Origin: Bradyrhizobium zhengyangense
GTDB lineage: Bacteria; Pseudomonadota; Alphaproteobacteria; Rhizobiales; Xanthobacteraceae
Reading direction: 5' to 3'
NCBI RefSeq assembly: GCF_022012435.1
Contig: NZ_JAKLUA010000002.1
Span: 434,001-498,000 of the forward strand
DNA length: 64,000 nucleotides
Below the pieces are notes generated by a model. It saw only the letters and a list, made by a program, of their open reading frames with translations. It did no database searches and was not told the DNA's origin. Positions 9,224 through 18,761 of this stretch are shown here, piece by piece. Numbering within the stretch: the stretch's first letter is position 1; each line of letters begins with the position of its first letter. A program made the translations under genes and the position numbers.

Positions 9224-10639
9224 TCACGCCGTCGCCAGCTTCCGATACAGCTTGCTGTAGCTTCCCGCCGAGATGCTCCACGAAAACGACCGGCCCATGG
9301 CGCTGCGGCGCATGGTGTCGAGCTGGTCCTGGGCCATGAACGCCTCGAAGGCGCGGCGGACGCCGCCGAGGAAGGACTCATGCGAGGGCCGCGAGAACAG
9401 GAAACCGGTCTCGCCGTCGGTGATGGTCTCGGCAAGGCCACCGGTCTGGTGGCCGATCGGCAACGAGCCGAAGCGCTGGGCGTACATCTGGCTGAGGCCG
9501 CACGGCTCGAACCGCGACGGCATCAGGGTGAAATCGCTGCCGGCGAAGATGCGGCGGGCCTGGGCGTCGTTGAAGCCGATGGCAACGCCGATGGCGTCGG
9601 GGCGGCGGCGATGCGCGTTGATCAGCGCCTGCTCGAGCGCCGGCTCACCGGAGCCGGTGACCACGATCTGTCCGCCGGCGTCGATGATCTCGTCGGCGGC
9701 CGACAGCACGAGGTCGATACCCTTCTGGTGCACGAGGCGCGCGACGATGCCGAACATCGGTCCGCGCGAGACCGCGAGGCCAAACTGCTTGCGCACATAA
9801 TCCGCATTGGCCTTCTTGCCGACCCAGTCGCCGGCACCGAATTGTTGGGCGAGCTGGGCGCAGGAGCGCGGGTCCCAGCTCTCGTCGATGCCGTTGAGGA
9901 TGCCGGTGAGCTCGGACGCATCCGAGCGGACGCGCAGCAGGCCTTCGAGGCCGCAGCCGAATTCCTCCGTGGTGATCTCGCGCGCATAGGTGCCGCTGAC
10001 GGTGGTGAGGTGCGAGGCGTAGACGAGGCCTGCCTTGAGGAAGGAGAGCTGGTCGTAGAACTCGACGCCGTCGATGTGGAAGGAGCTTTCGGGGACGCCG
10101 ATCCGCCGCAGCGACTCCTTTGGGAAGAGACCCTGATAGGCGAGGTTGTGAATGGTCAGGATCGACGGCAGCTTGGCGCCGCGCCAGGCGAGGTAGGCCG
10201 GTACGAGTGCGGCCTGCCAGTCATTGGCATGGATCAGGTCTGCTGCCCAATTCTTGTCCAGCTTGCCCATGGCAAGCTCAGCGGCAGCTGAAGCAAAGCG
10301 CGCGAAACGGATGTCGTTATCGGGCCAGTCGTGCCCGGACTCGTCGCCATAGGGGTTGCCGGGGCGATCGTAGAGTTGCGAGCACAACAGCACATAGACC
10401 GGCATTCCGTCCTTGGTCGCGGCCCGTCCAAGCGAACAGGCCGGCATCTCCGCAAGTGCCGGGCAGCGTCCAACGATCTGAATATGCGTGAGTTGCTCGA
10501 TAATGTCGCGATAGCCGGGCAGCATGATCCGGATATCGGCGAAGGGGCGGAGCGCTCTTGGAAGGGCAGCGGAAACGGCACCAAGTCCGCCGACGCGGAC
10601 AAAGTCGTCCATCTCTGTCGTAACGAATAAGACCCTCAA
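9224..10639 (-). CDS. glgA: glycogen synthase, glycosyltransferase family 5
   Basis: 471 residues with the GT-B layout: N-terminal VGGLG loop, LIHANDW, then the C-terminal SRFEPCGLSQMYA and TGGLAETI motifs that bind ADP-glucose. It adds glucose from ADP-glucose to glycogen. Two points are unusual. The first-strand motif reads RVGGL with Arg15 where most GlgA enzymes have lysine (KTGGL). The start codon is TTG, with GAGGG about 11 bases before it; the first ATG, nine codons in, would remove the first beta strand. No other glg gene is in view. Convergent with the DUF2236 gene. Confidence 0.87.
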   Translation of the reverse strand: MRVLFVTTEMDDFVRVGGLGAVSAALPRALRPFADIRIMLPGYRDIIEQLTHIQIVGRCPALAEMPACSLGRAATKDGMPVYVLLCSQLYDRPGNPYGDESGHDWPDNDIRFARFASAAAELAMGKLDKNWAADLIHANDWQAALVPAYLAWRGAKLPSILTIHNLAYQGLFPKESLRRIGVPESSFHIDGVEFYDQLSFLKAGLVYASHLTTVSGTYAREITTEEFGCGLEGLLRVRSDASELTGILNGIDESWDPRSCAQLAQQFGAGDWVGKKANADYVRKQFGLAVSRGPMFGIVARLVHQKGIDLVLSAADEIIDAGGQIVVTGSGEPALEQALINAHRRRPDAIGVAIGFNDAQARRIFAGSDFTLMPSRFEPCGLSQMYAQRFGSLPIGHQTGGLAETITDGETGFLFSRPSHESFLGGVRRAFEAFMAQDQLDTMRRSAMGRSFSWSISAGSYSKLYRKLATA

Positions 10640-10834
10640 GAACCGATGCCCTCATCCGATCCCGATTGCTGCTATGCAAGATCGGGTCCAGTTGCCCCTG
10701 GAAATCTCAGCCTGCCCATGAGACGCGTTCGTTCGGTAAAGACTTTCCTACTCAGCTGCCGCCATCTAGGGTCGGCGCATCAACAAGAGAGAAGAACGAT
10801 AGTTCCTAAGGGACGGGCCAAGGACTAAGCAGGA

Positions 10835-12031
10835 ATGCAGCTACCAGATAAGCACGAAGCGACGAGGACAAAGGCCTTTGCAGGCCTCAGGGTCCTGGAT
10901 TTTTCGACCACGATCGCCGGTCCCCATTGCGCGCGGATGCTGGCCGACATGGGCGCCGAGGTCATCAAGATCGAGACCGACGAGGGCGAGACGATGCGGA
11001 CGCGTCCGCCGCTGCGCAAAGGCTACAGCACCGTGTTCGGCCAGCTCAATGTCGGCAAGAAGAGCGTGGTGCTCGATCTCAAGTCCGAGGACGGACGGGA
11101 GGCGGTGCGGCGTCTGGTCGCGACCGCAGACATCCTGGTCGAGAATTTTCGCCCGGGCGTGATGCGCCGGCTGCGGCTCGACTACGACAGCCTCCGCCCC
11201 GTCAATCCCAGGCTGATCTACTGCTCGATCTCGGGCTACGGCCAGACCGGTCCCTCGGCCGAGCTGCCGGCCTACGCGCCGGTGATCCATGCGGCCTCCG
11301 GCTACGACATGGCGCATCTCGCCTACCAGCCCGGCCGCAACAGGCCGGACTATTGCGGCATCTACCATGCCGACGTCGTCACCGGGACCTATGGTTTTGG
11401 TGCGGTCGCGTCTGCGCTCTATCAGCGCAGCGTGAGCGGGCTCGGCCAGCATATCGACGTCTCCATGCTGGAGTCGATGCTCACGCTGACGGTGGTCGAA
11501 TTGCAAAGCTCGCAATTCGCGGTGAAGCCGCCGCCGCGTCCGATGTTCGGCCCGACCGAGACCGCCAATGGCTACGTCATGATCACGGTGGCGAGCGAAA
11601 AGACCTTTCAGGCCTTGATGGGTGTGATCGGCCACCCCGAATGGATATCCGATCTGCGCTTTGCGTCCTACGCCCCGCGGCGCGAGCATTGGGCCGACAT
11701 GATGGACGGCGTCGAAGCGTGGTCGAAGCAGCTCACGACCGCCGCATGTCTTGTCGTCCTCAGTGCCGCCGGCGTGCCGGCTGCGGCCTACCGCACGATC
11801 AAGGAAGCGCTTGACGATCCGCAGCTCGCGCATCGGCAGGCGCTTTCATCGGTGGAGGACGGCGGCGGCTCGTTCAAGGTCCTCAATCTGCCATTCCGGA
11901 TGACGGGGGCGGATACGAGGCCGTGCAAGACAATCTCGGCGCTCGGAGAGCACACGCGCGAACTGCGCGAGGAGATCGGTCTCGCCAATGATGGGGCAAT
12001 TCCGTCAGGCAAAACAGAAGCGATCAGCTGA
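10835..12031 (+). CDS. CaiB/BaiF family III CoA-transferase
   Basis: 398 residues. The N-terminal LRVLDFSTTIAGPHCARMLAD and GAEVIKIE motifs are diagnostic, as are NVGKKSVVLDLK and the HADVVTGTYG region expected to hold the catalytic Asp. Such enzymes move CoA between carboxylic acids. It stands 127 bases before the five genes of an ABC importer on the same strand, which suggests that the imported compound, or a product from it, is activated to a CoA ester. Substrate unknown. Confidence 0.9.
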   Translation: MQLPDKHEATRTKAFAGLRVLDFSTTIAGPHCARMLADMGAEVIKIETDEGETMRTRPPLRKGYSTVFGQLNVGKKSVVLDLKSEDGREAVRRLVATADILVENFRPGVMRRLRLDYDSLRPVNPRLIYCSISGYGQTGPSAELPAYAPVIHAASGYDMAHLAYQPGRNRPDYCGIYHADVVTGTYGFGAVASALYQRSVSGLGQHIDVSMLESMLTLTVVELQSSQFAVKPPPRPMFGPTETANGYVMITVASEKTFQALMGVIGHPEWISDLRFASYAPRREHWADMMDGVEAWSKQLTTAACLVVLSAAGVPAAAYRTIKEALDDPQLAHRQALSSVEDGGGSFKVLNLPFRMTGADTRPCKTISALGEHTRELREEIGLANDGAIPSGKTEAIS

Positions 12032-12158
12032 GCGCATCAGGCCGCATATAAGCGGCATCGAACCCGTGTGTTCCTCTTGCCGTCGCGAGCATTTGTCGCC
12101 AATCTCGCCCTTGTCATTCAACGATCCGAAACATCGGACGAGGATCCCGGGAGGAACC

Positions 12159-13703
12159 ATGACGAACATCGCTGCCGCGGCGTGCAAACGCGGGCCGATT
12201 TTCCTTGCTGCGGCATTTGCGTTCCTTCCGTTGGCCGGGCCCGCGCAGGCGCAGAAGGCGGGCGGCAGCATCACCGTGGGGCTGGAGCTCGACGTTCCTG
12301 GCTTTGATCCGCTGAAGGTCGGCGTCTATGACGCGGCCGCGCTCACCCCGGCAGCCGCCATCTTCGACACGCTGACCTATCTCGACGACAAGGGAGAGGC
12401 GCAGCCCAAGCTTGCGCTGTCCTGGACGCATTCGGACGACTTCAAGACCTGGACGTTCAAACTGCGCCCCGGCGTCAAATTCCACGATGGCACGCCGTTC
12501 AACGCCGAGGCTTACAAGGCCAATTTCGACCGGCAGAAGGATCCTGCCAACAAGTGCCGATGCGCATTCTACATCGCTGCAGTCAACAACGTTCAGGCGC
12601 CCGACGAACTGACGGTCGTCTACAATCTGAACGATCCTTCGGTGAATTATCCGACGCTGGTGTCCTATCCCCACCAGAACGCCGCAGTGCATTCGCCGAC
12701 CGCCTGGAAGACCAAAGGTGACGACTACAACCGGAACCCGGTTGGCACCGGGCCCTACATTCTGAAGTCATGGACTGCCGGCGATCGCATGGTGCTGGAG
12801 AGGAATCCCGATTATTGGGACAAGGACAAGGTCTATCTCGATCGCATCATCCTGAAGCCGCTGCCCGACGCGCAATCGCGCTTTGCAAGCCTGCAGTCGG
12901 GCGAAGCCGACGTCATCTGGGATGACGAATACGATCCCGACAACATTCAGAAGGCTCAGAAGGATCCGAAGCTGACCGTCCACAGCTATACGGGCTCGGG
13001 CGCTCAGGTCTACGCCATCAATACAAAGGCGCCGCCGTTCGACGATATCAGGGTGCGGCAGGCGCTGGTGATGGCGATCGACCGCAAGAAGATGTCGCAG
13101 GCGATCACCAACGGGCTCGCCAAGCCGGCGACAAACCCGTACGGCGACGGCTCATGGGTCAAGTGCAAGGATGACGGCGCATTGCCGTTCGACGTTGCGA
13201 AGGCCAAGGCCCTGATCCAGGAGTATGGCAAGCCGGTCGAGTTCAAGACGGTGGTCACGGCCACGCCGCGCGGTCGCATCGTTGGACAGGTGTTGCAGCA
13301 ATTCTGGAAGAATATCGGCGCCAGCATGGAGCTTGACCAGGTCGATCAGGCGACGATTCCACCGCGCGCCTTCATGCGGCAATTCCAGGTTATCCCATGG
13401 CGCATCGTCGACCTCGCCGATCCCGATCCGCAGATGTTCGCCAATTTCCACACCGGCAGCCCGGTCGCGCTGGCAAACTATTCGAATCCGGAGCTGGACA
13501 AGCTCCTCGAGCACGCGCGTGTGACCGCCGAGGTCGACAAGCGTATTGAGGATTACTGTGCAGCCACACGCATGATCAACAAGGAAGCCATCTGGTTCTG
13601 GACCTTCCAGAACACGTATTACGCGGTATCGAGCGCCAACATCAAAGGACTGCCCAAGATGTACAGCGGGATGATCGACGTGTCCCGCGTCTGGAAAGAA
13701 TAG
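12159..13703 (+). CDS. ABC transporter substrate-binding protein, SBP_bac_5 family
   Basis: 514 residues. A signal peptide ends at about residue 32 (FAFLPLAGPAQAQ). The mature protein has the family 5 pattern: SITVGLELDVPGFDP, FKLRPGVKFHDGTPF, and NPVGTGPYILKSW. Homologues bind peptides, opines, glutathione or other amphipathic solutes in the periplasm. Strong ribosome site GGGAGGAACC fixes the start; an in-frame start further up at 11988 would overlap the CoA-transferase gene. The permease gene starts 7 bases after its stop. Confidence 0.92.
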   Translation: MTNIAAAACKRGPIFLAAAFAFLPLAGPAQAQKAGGSITVGLELDVPGFDPLKVGVYDAAALTPAAAIFDTLTYLDDKGEAQPKLALSWTHSDDFKTWTFKLRPGVKFHDGTPFNAEAYKANFDRQKDPANKCRCAFYIAAVNNVQAPDELTVVYNLNDPSVNYPTLVSYPHQNAAVHSPTAWKTKGDDYNRNPVGTGPYILKSWTAGDRMVLERNPDYWDKDKVYLDRIILKPLPDAQSRFASLQSGEADVIWDDEYDPDNIQKAQKDPKLTVHSYTGSGAQVYAINTKAPPFDDIRVRQALVMAIDRKKMSQAITNGLAKPATNPYGDGSWVKCKDDGALPFDVAKAKALIQEYGKPVEFKTVVTATPRGRIVGQVLQQFWKNIGASMELDQVDQATIPPRAFMRQFQVIPWRIVDLADPDPQMFANFHTGSPVALANYSNPELDKLLEHARVTAEVDKRIEDYCAATRMINKEAIWFWTFQNTYYAVSSANIKGLPKMYSGMIDVSRVWKE

Positions 13704-13710
13704 CTCGCGC

Positions 13711-14661
13711 ATGGTCGCCTTCATTGCGCGCCGCTTCCTGTATGTCGTGCCGGTCCTGCTCGCTGTCTCGCTACTGACCTTCCTGATCGCTTCGTTGCTG
13801 CCGGGCGATCTCGCCTATGTCATCCTCGGCGATCAGGCGACGCCTGAGAAGGTCGCGGCGCTACGCCACGACATGGGGCTCGACCAGCCGCTGTGGTGGC
13901 GTTACCTGAGCTGGCTCGGCCACGTTCTTCAGGGCGATCTTGGCCGCTCGTTCCGCACCGGGCAGACCGTGCTGCAGGCGGTGTCCGAGCGAATCCCGGT
14001 TTCGTTCGAACTGATGCTGATGGCCGAATTCATCGGGCTCCTGATCGGCGTACCCGTCGCCATTGCCTGCGCCGCGCGCGCCGGCAGCGCGTTCGACCGG
14101 TTCATGACCGGCAGCGCCTTCGCGATGCTGTCGATGCCGTCCTTTCTGGTCGCGATCCTTCTGATCTATCTGTTCGCCGTGGAGCTGCACTGGCTGCCGG
14201 CGACCGGCTATGTGCCATTCACTGAAGAGCCGCTCGCCAATTTGCGCTTCTTCGTGCTGCCGGCGCTGACACTGGCGCTGGCGGAATGGCCGGGCATCAT
14301 GCGCGTGCTGCGCTCCGACATGATCGCGACCTTGCAGGAAGACTACATCGCGCTGGCCAAGGCCAAGGGCCTGAAACCTTCGCGCATCCTGTTCGTGCAC
14401 GCGCTGAAACCGTCGTCGCTGACGCTGGTAACGGTCACAGGCATCAATATCGGTCGCCTGCTCGGCGGCACGCTGATCGTGGAATCGATCTTCGCGTTGC
14501 CGGGTATCGGCCGGCTGCTGGTCGGCGCGATCTACACCCGCGACCTCGTCATCCTCCAAGGCGTGGTGCTGCTGGTGGCCTGCGGCTTCGTCATCGTCAA
14601 TTTCATCGTCGACATGCTTTACGCCGTGCTCGATCCAAGGATCCGCCATGGCCACGCTTGA
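13711..14661 (+). CDS. ABC transporter permease, DppB/OppB type
   Basis: 316 residues, six predicted membrane helices. It begins with the FIARRFLYVVPVLLAVSLLTF helix typical of DppB proteins. The cytoplasmic EAA loop (DYIALAKAKGLKPSRILFVH) that docks the ATPase is at about residues 211–230. It pairs with the next permease to form the channel, and their genes overlap by 14 bases. Confidence 0.93.
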   Translation: MVAFIARRFLYVVPVLLAVSLLTFLIASLLPGDLAYVILGDQATPEKVAALRHDMGLDQPLWWRYLSWLGHVLQGDLGRSFRTGQTVLQAVSERIPVSFELMLMAEFIGLLIGVPVAIACAARAGSAFDRFMTGSAFAMLSMPSFLVAILLIYLFAVELHWLPATGYVPFTEEPLANLRFFVLPALTLALAEWPGIMRVLRSDMIATLQEDYIALAKAKGLKPSRILFVHALKPSSLTLVTVTGINIGRLLGGTLIVESIFALPGIGRLLVGAIYTRDLVILQGVVLLVACGFVIVNFIVDMLYAVLDPRIRHGHA

Positions 14662-15517
14662 GCTTTCGATGCGAGATGAGGTTGCGGCGCCAACGACGCG
14701 CAGGCGCAAGCTTGGCTTGCTGTTCTGGATCGCGAGCCTCTGGCTTACCGTCATCATCGCGCTTGCGATTCTCGCGCCGGTGCTGCCGCTGCAAAACCCC
14801 GTCGACATGGACATGCTGGAGCGCCGCGCCGCGTTCTCCAGTGAGCATTGGCTCGGCACAGACGGCCTTGGCCGAGACGAGCTTGCCCGGCTGATCTTTG
14901 GCGCGCGCGTGTCGCTGACAGTTGGACTGATCGCCCCAATGATCGGTCTTGGCATCGGCGGCGCGCTGGGCCTCTTCGCCGGCTATTTCCGCGGCCGGTT
15001 CGAGACGCTGGTGGTCGGCAGCATGGATGTGCTGTTGGCCTTTCCACCGCTGATCTTCGCGCTCGCGGTAACAGCGTATCTCGGCCAGTCCATTCCCAAT
15101 CTCACCGTCGTTCTCGGTGTGCTCGGTATTCCCGCCTTCATGCGTGTGGCGCGCGCGGCGACTCTGTCGCTGGCGCGGCGCGAGTTCGTGATCGCGGCCG
15201 AGGCGCTCGGCGCCAGCCACGCGCGCATCCTGCTGCGTGAGCTCTTGCCAAACGTGGTCCTGCCGCTGCTTGCCTTCTTCCTGCTCGGCGTCGCCGTCAC
15301 CATCGTGGCCGAGGGCGCGCTGTCATTCCTCGGCCTCGGCGTGCCGCCGCCGATGGCGAGCTGGGGCAGCATGATCGGCGAGGGGCGCGACAGTCTCGAT
15401 GTTGCGCCGCGGCTCGCCTTCCTGCCGGCGGTCGGACTGTTCTTGACGGTGCTGGCCTTCAACCTCGTCGGCGACACCATGCGGGCGCTCACCGACCCGC
15501 GTCAGGGGGCGCTGTGA
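14648..15517 (+). CDS. ABC transporter permease, DppC/OppC type
   Basis: 289 residues with an N-terminal OppC_N-type segment (LFWIASLWLTVIIALAILAP), a LGTDGLGRDELARLIFGAR motif typical of DppC, and an EAA loop (AAEALGASHARILLRELLPN) near residues 182–201. Second half of the channel. Its stop overlaps the GTG of the first ATPase gene (GTGA). Confidence 0.93.
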   Translation: MATLELSMRDEVAAPTTRRRKLGLLFWIASLWLTVIIALAILAPVLPLQNPVDMDMLERRAAFSSEHWLGTDGLGRDELARLIFGARVSLTVGLIAPMIGLGIGGALGLFAGYFRGRFETLVVGSMDVLLAFPPLIFALAVTAYLGQSIPNLTVVLGVLGIPAFMRVARAATLSLARREFVIAAEALGASHARILLRELLPNVVLPLLAFFLLGVAVTIVAEGALSFLGLGVPPPMASWGSMIGEGRDSLDVAPRLAFLPAVGLFLTVLAFNLVGDTMRALTDPRQGAL

Positions 15518-16506
15518 GCCCGCCGCTTCTGACCATCGAGGACGTCGCCGTCGAGCTGCCGACGCCGCGCGGAGACTTACGTGCCGTCGATCATGTCGAT
15601 CTGTCGCTGGAGCCGGGCCGCACGCTCGGGATCGTCGGCGAATCCGGCTGCGGCAAGACCATGCTGTCGCGCGCAATCCTTCAGCTGCTGCCGAAGAAGG
15701 CCAAGCTCTCCGGACGCGTGATGTTCGATGGCCGGGATCTGGTTCGTCTTGCGCCCGAAAGCCTGCGGCGCCTGCGCGCCCGCGACCTGGCGGTCGTGTT
15801 CCAGGATCCCATGACCTCGCTCAATCCGGTGCTCACCATCGGCACCCAGTTGATGGAGACGATCCAGGAGCACCTTGAGCTTGATGTGCCGGCCGCGCGG
15901 AAGCGTAGCATCGAACTGCTTGCGGCTGTCGGCATTCCCGCGCCGGAGCAGCGGCTGGCGCAATATCCGCACCAATGCTCCGGCGGCATGCGTCAGCGTA
16001 TCGCCATTGCGATCGCGCTGTCCTGCGAGCCGAAACTGCTGATCGCGGACGAGCCGACCACCGCGCTCGATGTCACCATCCAGGCGCAGATCCTCGATCT
16101 GCTTGCGCGCGAGCAGCGCCGACGCCATATGGCGATGATCATCATCACCCACGATCTCGGCGTCGTCGCCGGCCGCGCCGATGAGGTCGCGGTGATGTAT
16201 GCGGGCAGGGTGGTGGAGCGTGCGCCGACACAGGCCTTGTTCAAGCGCATGCACATGCCTTACACCGAGGCACTTCTGGCGGCGATCCCGAAGCTGGAGA
16301 CCGCGCCGCACACGCCGCTGCCGGCCATTTCCGGCCGCCCGCCCGATCCGACGCGACCGCTCAAGGGGTGCTCTTTCGCGCCGCGCTGCCGCTATGCTGC
16401 GGGGCGTTGTCATGCGGCCAAGCCCGAATTGAAAAGCGCCGAGATATCAGGGCATCTCTATGCCTGCTTCCACCCGATCCAGATGGCGGAAGGGATGAGC
16501 GCATGA
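15514..16506 (+). CDS. ABC transporter ATP-binding protein, DppD/OppD type
   Basis: 330 residues: Walker A GESGCGKT at about 42–49, Q-loop [12 protein letters not shown], signature CSGGMRQR, Walker [14 protein letters not shown]-loop ITHDLG. The C-terminal oligopeptide/dipeptide extension with [10 protein letters not shown] and two further cysteines is the region that carries an Fe–S cluster or zinc in some relatives. GTG start overlapping the upstream stop. One of two nucleotide-binding subunits powering the importer. Confidence 0.94.
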   Translation: MSPPLLTIEDVAVELPTPRGDLRAVDHVDLSLEPGRTLGIVGESGCGKTMLSRAILQLLPKKAKLSGRVMFDGRDLVRLAPESLRRLRARDLAVVFQDPMTSLNPVLTIGTQLMETIQEHLELDVPAARKRSIELLAAVGIPAPEQRLAQYPHQCSGGMRQRIAIAIALSCEPKLLIADEPTTALDVTIQAQILDLLAREQRRRHMAMIIITHDLGVVAGRADEVAVMYAGRVVERAPTQALFKRMHMPYTEALLAAIPKLETAPHTPLPAISGRPPDPTRPLKGCSFAPRCRYAAGRCHAAKPELKSAEISGHLYACFHPIQMAEGMSA

Positions 16507-17474
16507 CGCAGCTTGCCGTGCGCGACGCGCCGCTGTTGAACGTCGACAATCTCGTCGTCGAATATGGTCTCGGCAACAAGGTTGTGCACGCGGTGTCAGG
16601 GGTCAGCCTTCACGTTGCCCGCCGCGAGACGCTGGGGCTGGTCGGCGAATCCGGCTGCGGCAAGTCGACGTTGGGGCGCGCGGTGCTGCAGTTGCGCCGC
16701 GCCAAATCCGGCCGCGTGCTGTTCGACGGTGAGGACCTCACCGCGATGGAAGGAGAGGCGCTGCGCAAGATGCGCCGCCGCGTGCAGCTGATCTTCCAGG
16801 ATCCGATCGCCTCGCTCAATCCGCGCCGGCGCATCGGCGACATCGTCGCCGAGCCGCTGATCATCGCCGGTGTCAAGGATGCGGCCGAGCGCAAACGGCG
16901 CGTTATCGAGGTGCTCGCTGCGGTCGGGCTCGATCCTGATCTCGTGGCGGGACGCCTGCCGCACGAATTCTCCGGCGGCCAATGCCAGCGCATCTGCATC
17001 GCGCGGGCGCTGGTGCTCAATCCGGAATTCGTCGTCTGCGACGAACCGGTCTCGGCGCTCGATGTCTCCATCCGCGCGCAGATCCTCAACCTGCTTGAGG
17101 AGATGAAGGCGCGGTTCGGGCTGACCTTGCTGTTCATTGCGCATGACCTTGCCGTGGTGAAAGCCGTCAGCGATCGCGTCGCGGTGATGTATCTGGGCCG
17201 GCTCTGCGAGGTCGCCCCGTCGGAACAATTGTTTGCGAGACCCGCGCATCCCTACACCGCGCTGCTGCTGCAAGCGATCCCGGTGCCTGATCCAGATGTT
17301 CGTCCCCCCGAGAGCGTGGCGATCGGCGAGCCGCCGTCGCCGATTGCGCCGCCATCCGGCTGCCGCTTTCGCACCCGCTGTCCGCGCGCGGATCAGCAAT
17401 GCAGCGCGGAGATACCGGAGCTACGCGAGGTCGCGCCCGGCCAGCTCGCGGCTTGCCACCATCCACTGGCCTGA
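16503..17474 (+). CDS. ABC transporter ATP-binding protein, DppF/OppF type
   Basis: 323 residues: Walker A GESGCGKS, Q-loop LIFQDPIASLNPRRRI, signature FSGGQCQR, Walker B VVCDEPVSALD, H-loop FIAHDLA, and the C-terminal CRFRTRCPRA extension. The ATG overlaps the previous stop (ATGA), so the five importer genes form a tight operon. A longer in-frame start at 16368 would lie inside the previous gene and is rejected. Confidence 0.94.
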   Translation: MTQLAVRDAPLLNVDNLVVEYGLGNKVVHAVSGVSLHVARRETLGLVGESGCGKSTLGRAVLQLRRAKSGRVLFDGEDLTAMEGEALRKMRRRVQLIFQDPIASLNPRRRIGDIVAEPLIIAGVKDAAERKRRVIEVLAAVGLDPDLVAGRLPHEFSGGQCQRICIARALVLNPEFVVCDEPVSALDVSIRAQILNLLEEMKARFGLTLLFIAHDLAVVKAVSDRVAVMYLGRLCEVAPSEQLFARPAHPYTALLLQAIPVPDPDVRPPESVAIGEPPSPIAPPSGCRFRTRCPRADQQCSAEIPELREVAPGQLAACHHPLA

Positions 17475-17553
17475 ACTAAGACGCCTCTTAGGTTTGTCTC
17501 GCCCGGCCGCCCATGGCATGGTGGCGCGACAACAAGCATGCCGGGAGGACGCC

Positions 17554-18621
17554 ATGAAGAGTTTCAAGGTCGCCGATTTCAAGGCGCCGCTGCAGGAGTT
17601 CGACGAGGCGACGCCGCAGCCCTCGGGCACGCAGGTGCTGATCAAGGTCAAGGCCGCCGGCGTCTGCCACAGCGACCTCCACATATGGGAAGGCGGCTAT
17701 GACCTCGGCCACGGCCGCAAGCCGCTGTCGCTGAAAGACCGCGGCATCAACCTGCCGCTGACCATGGGCCACGAGACCGTTGGCGAAATCCTGGCGTTCG
17801 GCCCCGATGTGAAGCCGACCGACCAGGGCGATCTCAAGCTCGGCGATGTCGGCCTGGTCTATCCCTGGATCGGTTGCGGCAAATGCGCGACGTGCCTTGC
17901 CGGCGATGAGAACATGTGCCTGACGCCGCGCTCGCTCGGCGTCTATTGCGACGGCGGCTATTCCGATCACATGCTGGTGCCGCATCCGCGCTATCTTCTC
18001 AATCTTAGAGGGCTCGATCCCGCGTCGGCGGCACCGTATGCCTGCTCGGGCGTCACGACCTACAGCGCACTGAAGAAGGTCGAGCAGCATTTTGATACGC
18101 CGATCGTGATGTTCGGCGCCGGCGGCCTTGGCTTGATGGCGCTGTCGCTCTTGAAGGCGATGGGCGGCAAGGGCGCGATCATGGTCGACATCGACGCGAG
18201 GAAACGCGAAGCGGCGGAAAAGGCCGGCGCGCTCGCCACCGTTGACCCCAAGGCGCCGGACGCGCTGGAGCAACTGGCGAAGAAAGCAGGTGGTCCGATC
18301 CGCGCCGTGATCGATCTCGTCGGCAATGCCGCGACGACGCAGCTTGGCTTCGACTGCCTCACCAAGGGCGGCAAGCTCGTCATCGTCGGCCTGTTCGGCG
18401 GCGGCGCGACCTGGGCCCTGCCGCTGATTCCGATCAAGGCGGTGACGATCCAGGGCAGCTACGTCGGAAACTTGCGCGAAACGCAGGAGCTGCTTGACCT
18501 CGTGCGAGCCAAGAAGATCCCGCCGATCCCGGTGACCACGGCTCCGCTCAACAAGGCCAACGACGCGCTGTTGCAGTTGCAGCAGGGCGCGGTGGTGGGA
18601 CGCACGGTGCTGACGCCGTAG
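17554..18621 (+). CDS. zinc-dependent alcohol dehydrogenase
   Basis: 355 residues, medium-chain dehydrogenase family. Catalytic zinc ligands are visible in GVCHSDLH and GHE. The structural zinc site is CGKCATCLAGDENMC. The Rossmann motif FGAGGLGLMAL follows at about residue 188. Oxidises an alcohol with NAD(P)+; the substrate cannot be read from sequence. Start fixed by GGGAGGACGCC; the longer frame upstream overlaps the ATPase gene. Located 79 bases after the importer operon. Confidence 0.92.
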   Translation: MKSFKVADFKAPLQEFDEATPQPSGTQVLIKVKAAGVCHSDLHIWEGGYDLGHGRKPLSLKDRGINLPLTMGHETVGEILAFGPDVKPTDQGDLKLGDVGLVYPWIGCGKCATCLAGDENMCLTPRSLGVYCDGGYSDHMLVPHPRYLLNLRGLDPASAAPYACSGVTTYSALKKVEQHFDTPIVMFGAGGLGLMALSLLKAMGGKGAIMVDIDARKREAAEKAGALATVDPKAPDALEQLAKKAGGPIRAVIDLVGNAATTQLGFDCLTKGGKLVIVGLFGGGATWALPLIPIKAVTIQGSYVGNLRETQELLDLVRAKKIPPIPVTTAPLNKANDALLQLQQGAVVGRTVLTP

Positions 18622-18642
18622 TCTTCATTCGCTCTCTCCTCT

Positions 18643-18728
18643 GTCATTGCGAGCGTAGCGAAGCAATCCAGAAATCCCTCCGCGGACGCAGTCTGGATTG
18701 CTTCGTCGCAAGAGCTCCTCGCAATGAC
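18643..18728. repeat. palindromic intergenic repeat, family A, copy 1
   Basis: Nested inverted repeat. Outer arms GTCATTGCGAG / CTCGCAATGAC, inner arms CGAAGCAATCCAGA / TCTGGATTGCTTCG, about 20 bases between the inner arms. Near-identical copies lie at 49132–49216 and 61077–61154 and a half copy at 51155–51177. All are intergenic. This copy separates the alcohol dehydrogenase gene from the next dehydrogenase gene. Confidence 0.88.
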
Positions 18729-18761
18729 GAGGTAACACCTCCTTCCACTCGGGAAATCACC

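Noticed and set aside
10646..10828. 60-codon open frame between glgA and the CoA-transferase gene
   Set aside because: No ribosome site and no hydrophobic or conserved pattern; the gap is expected to hold two divergent promoters.
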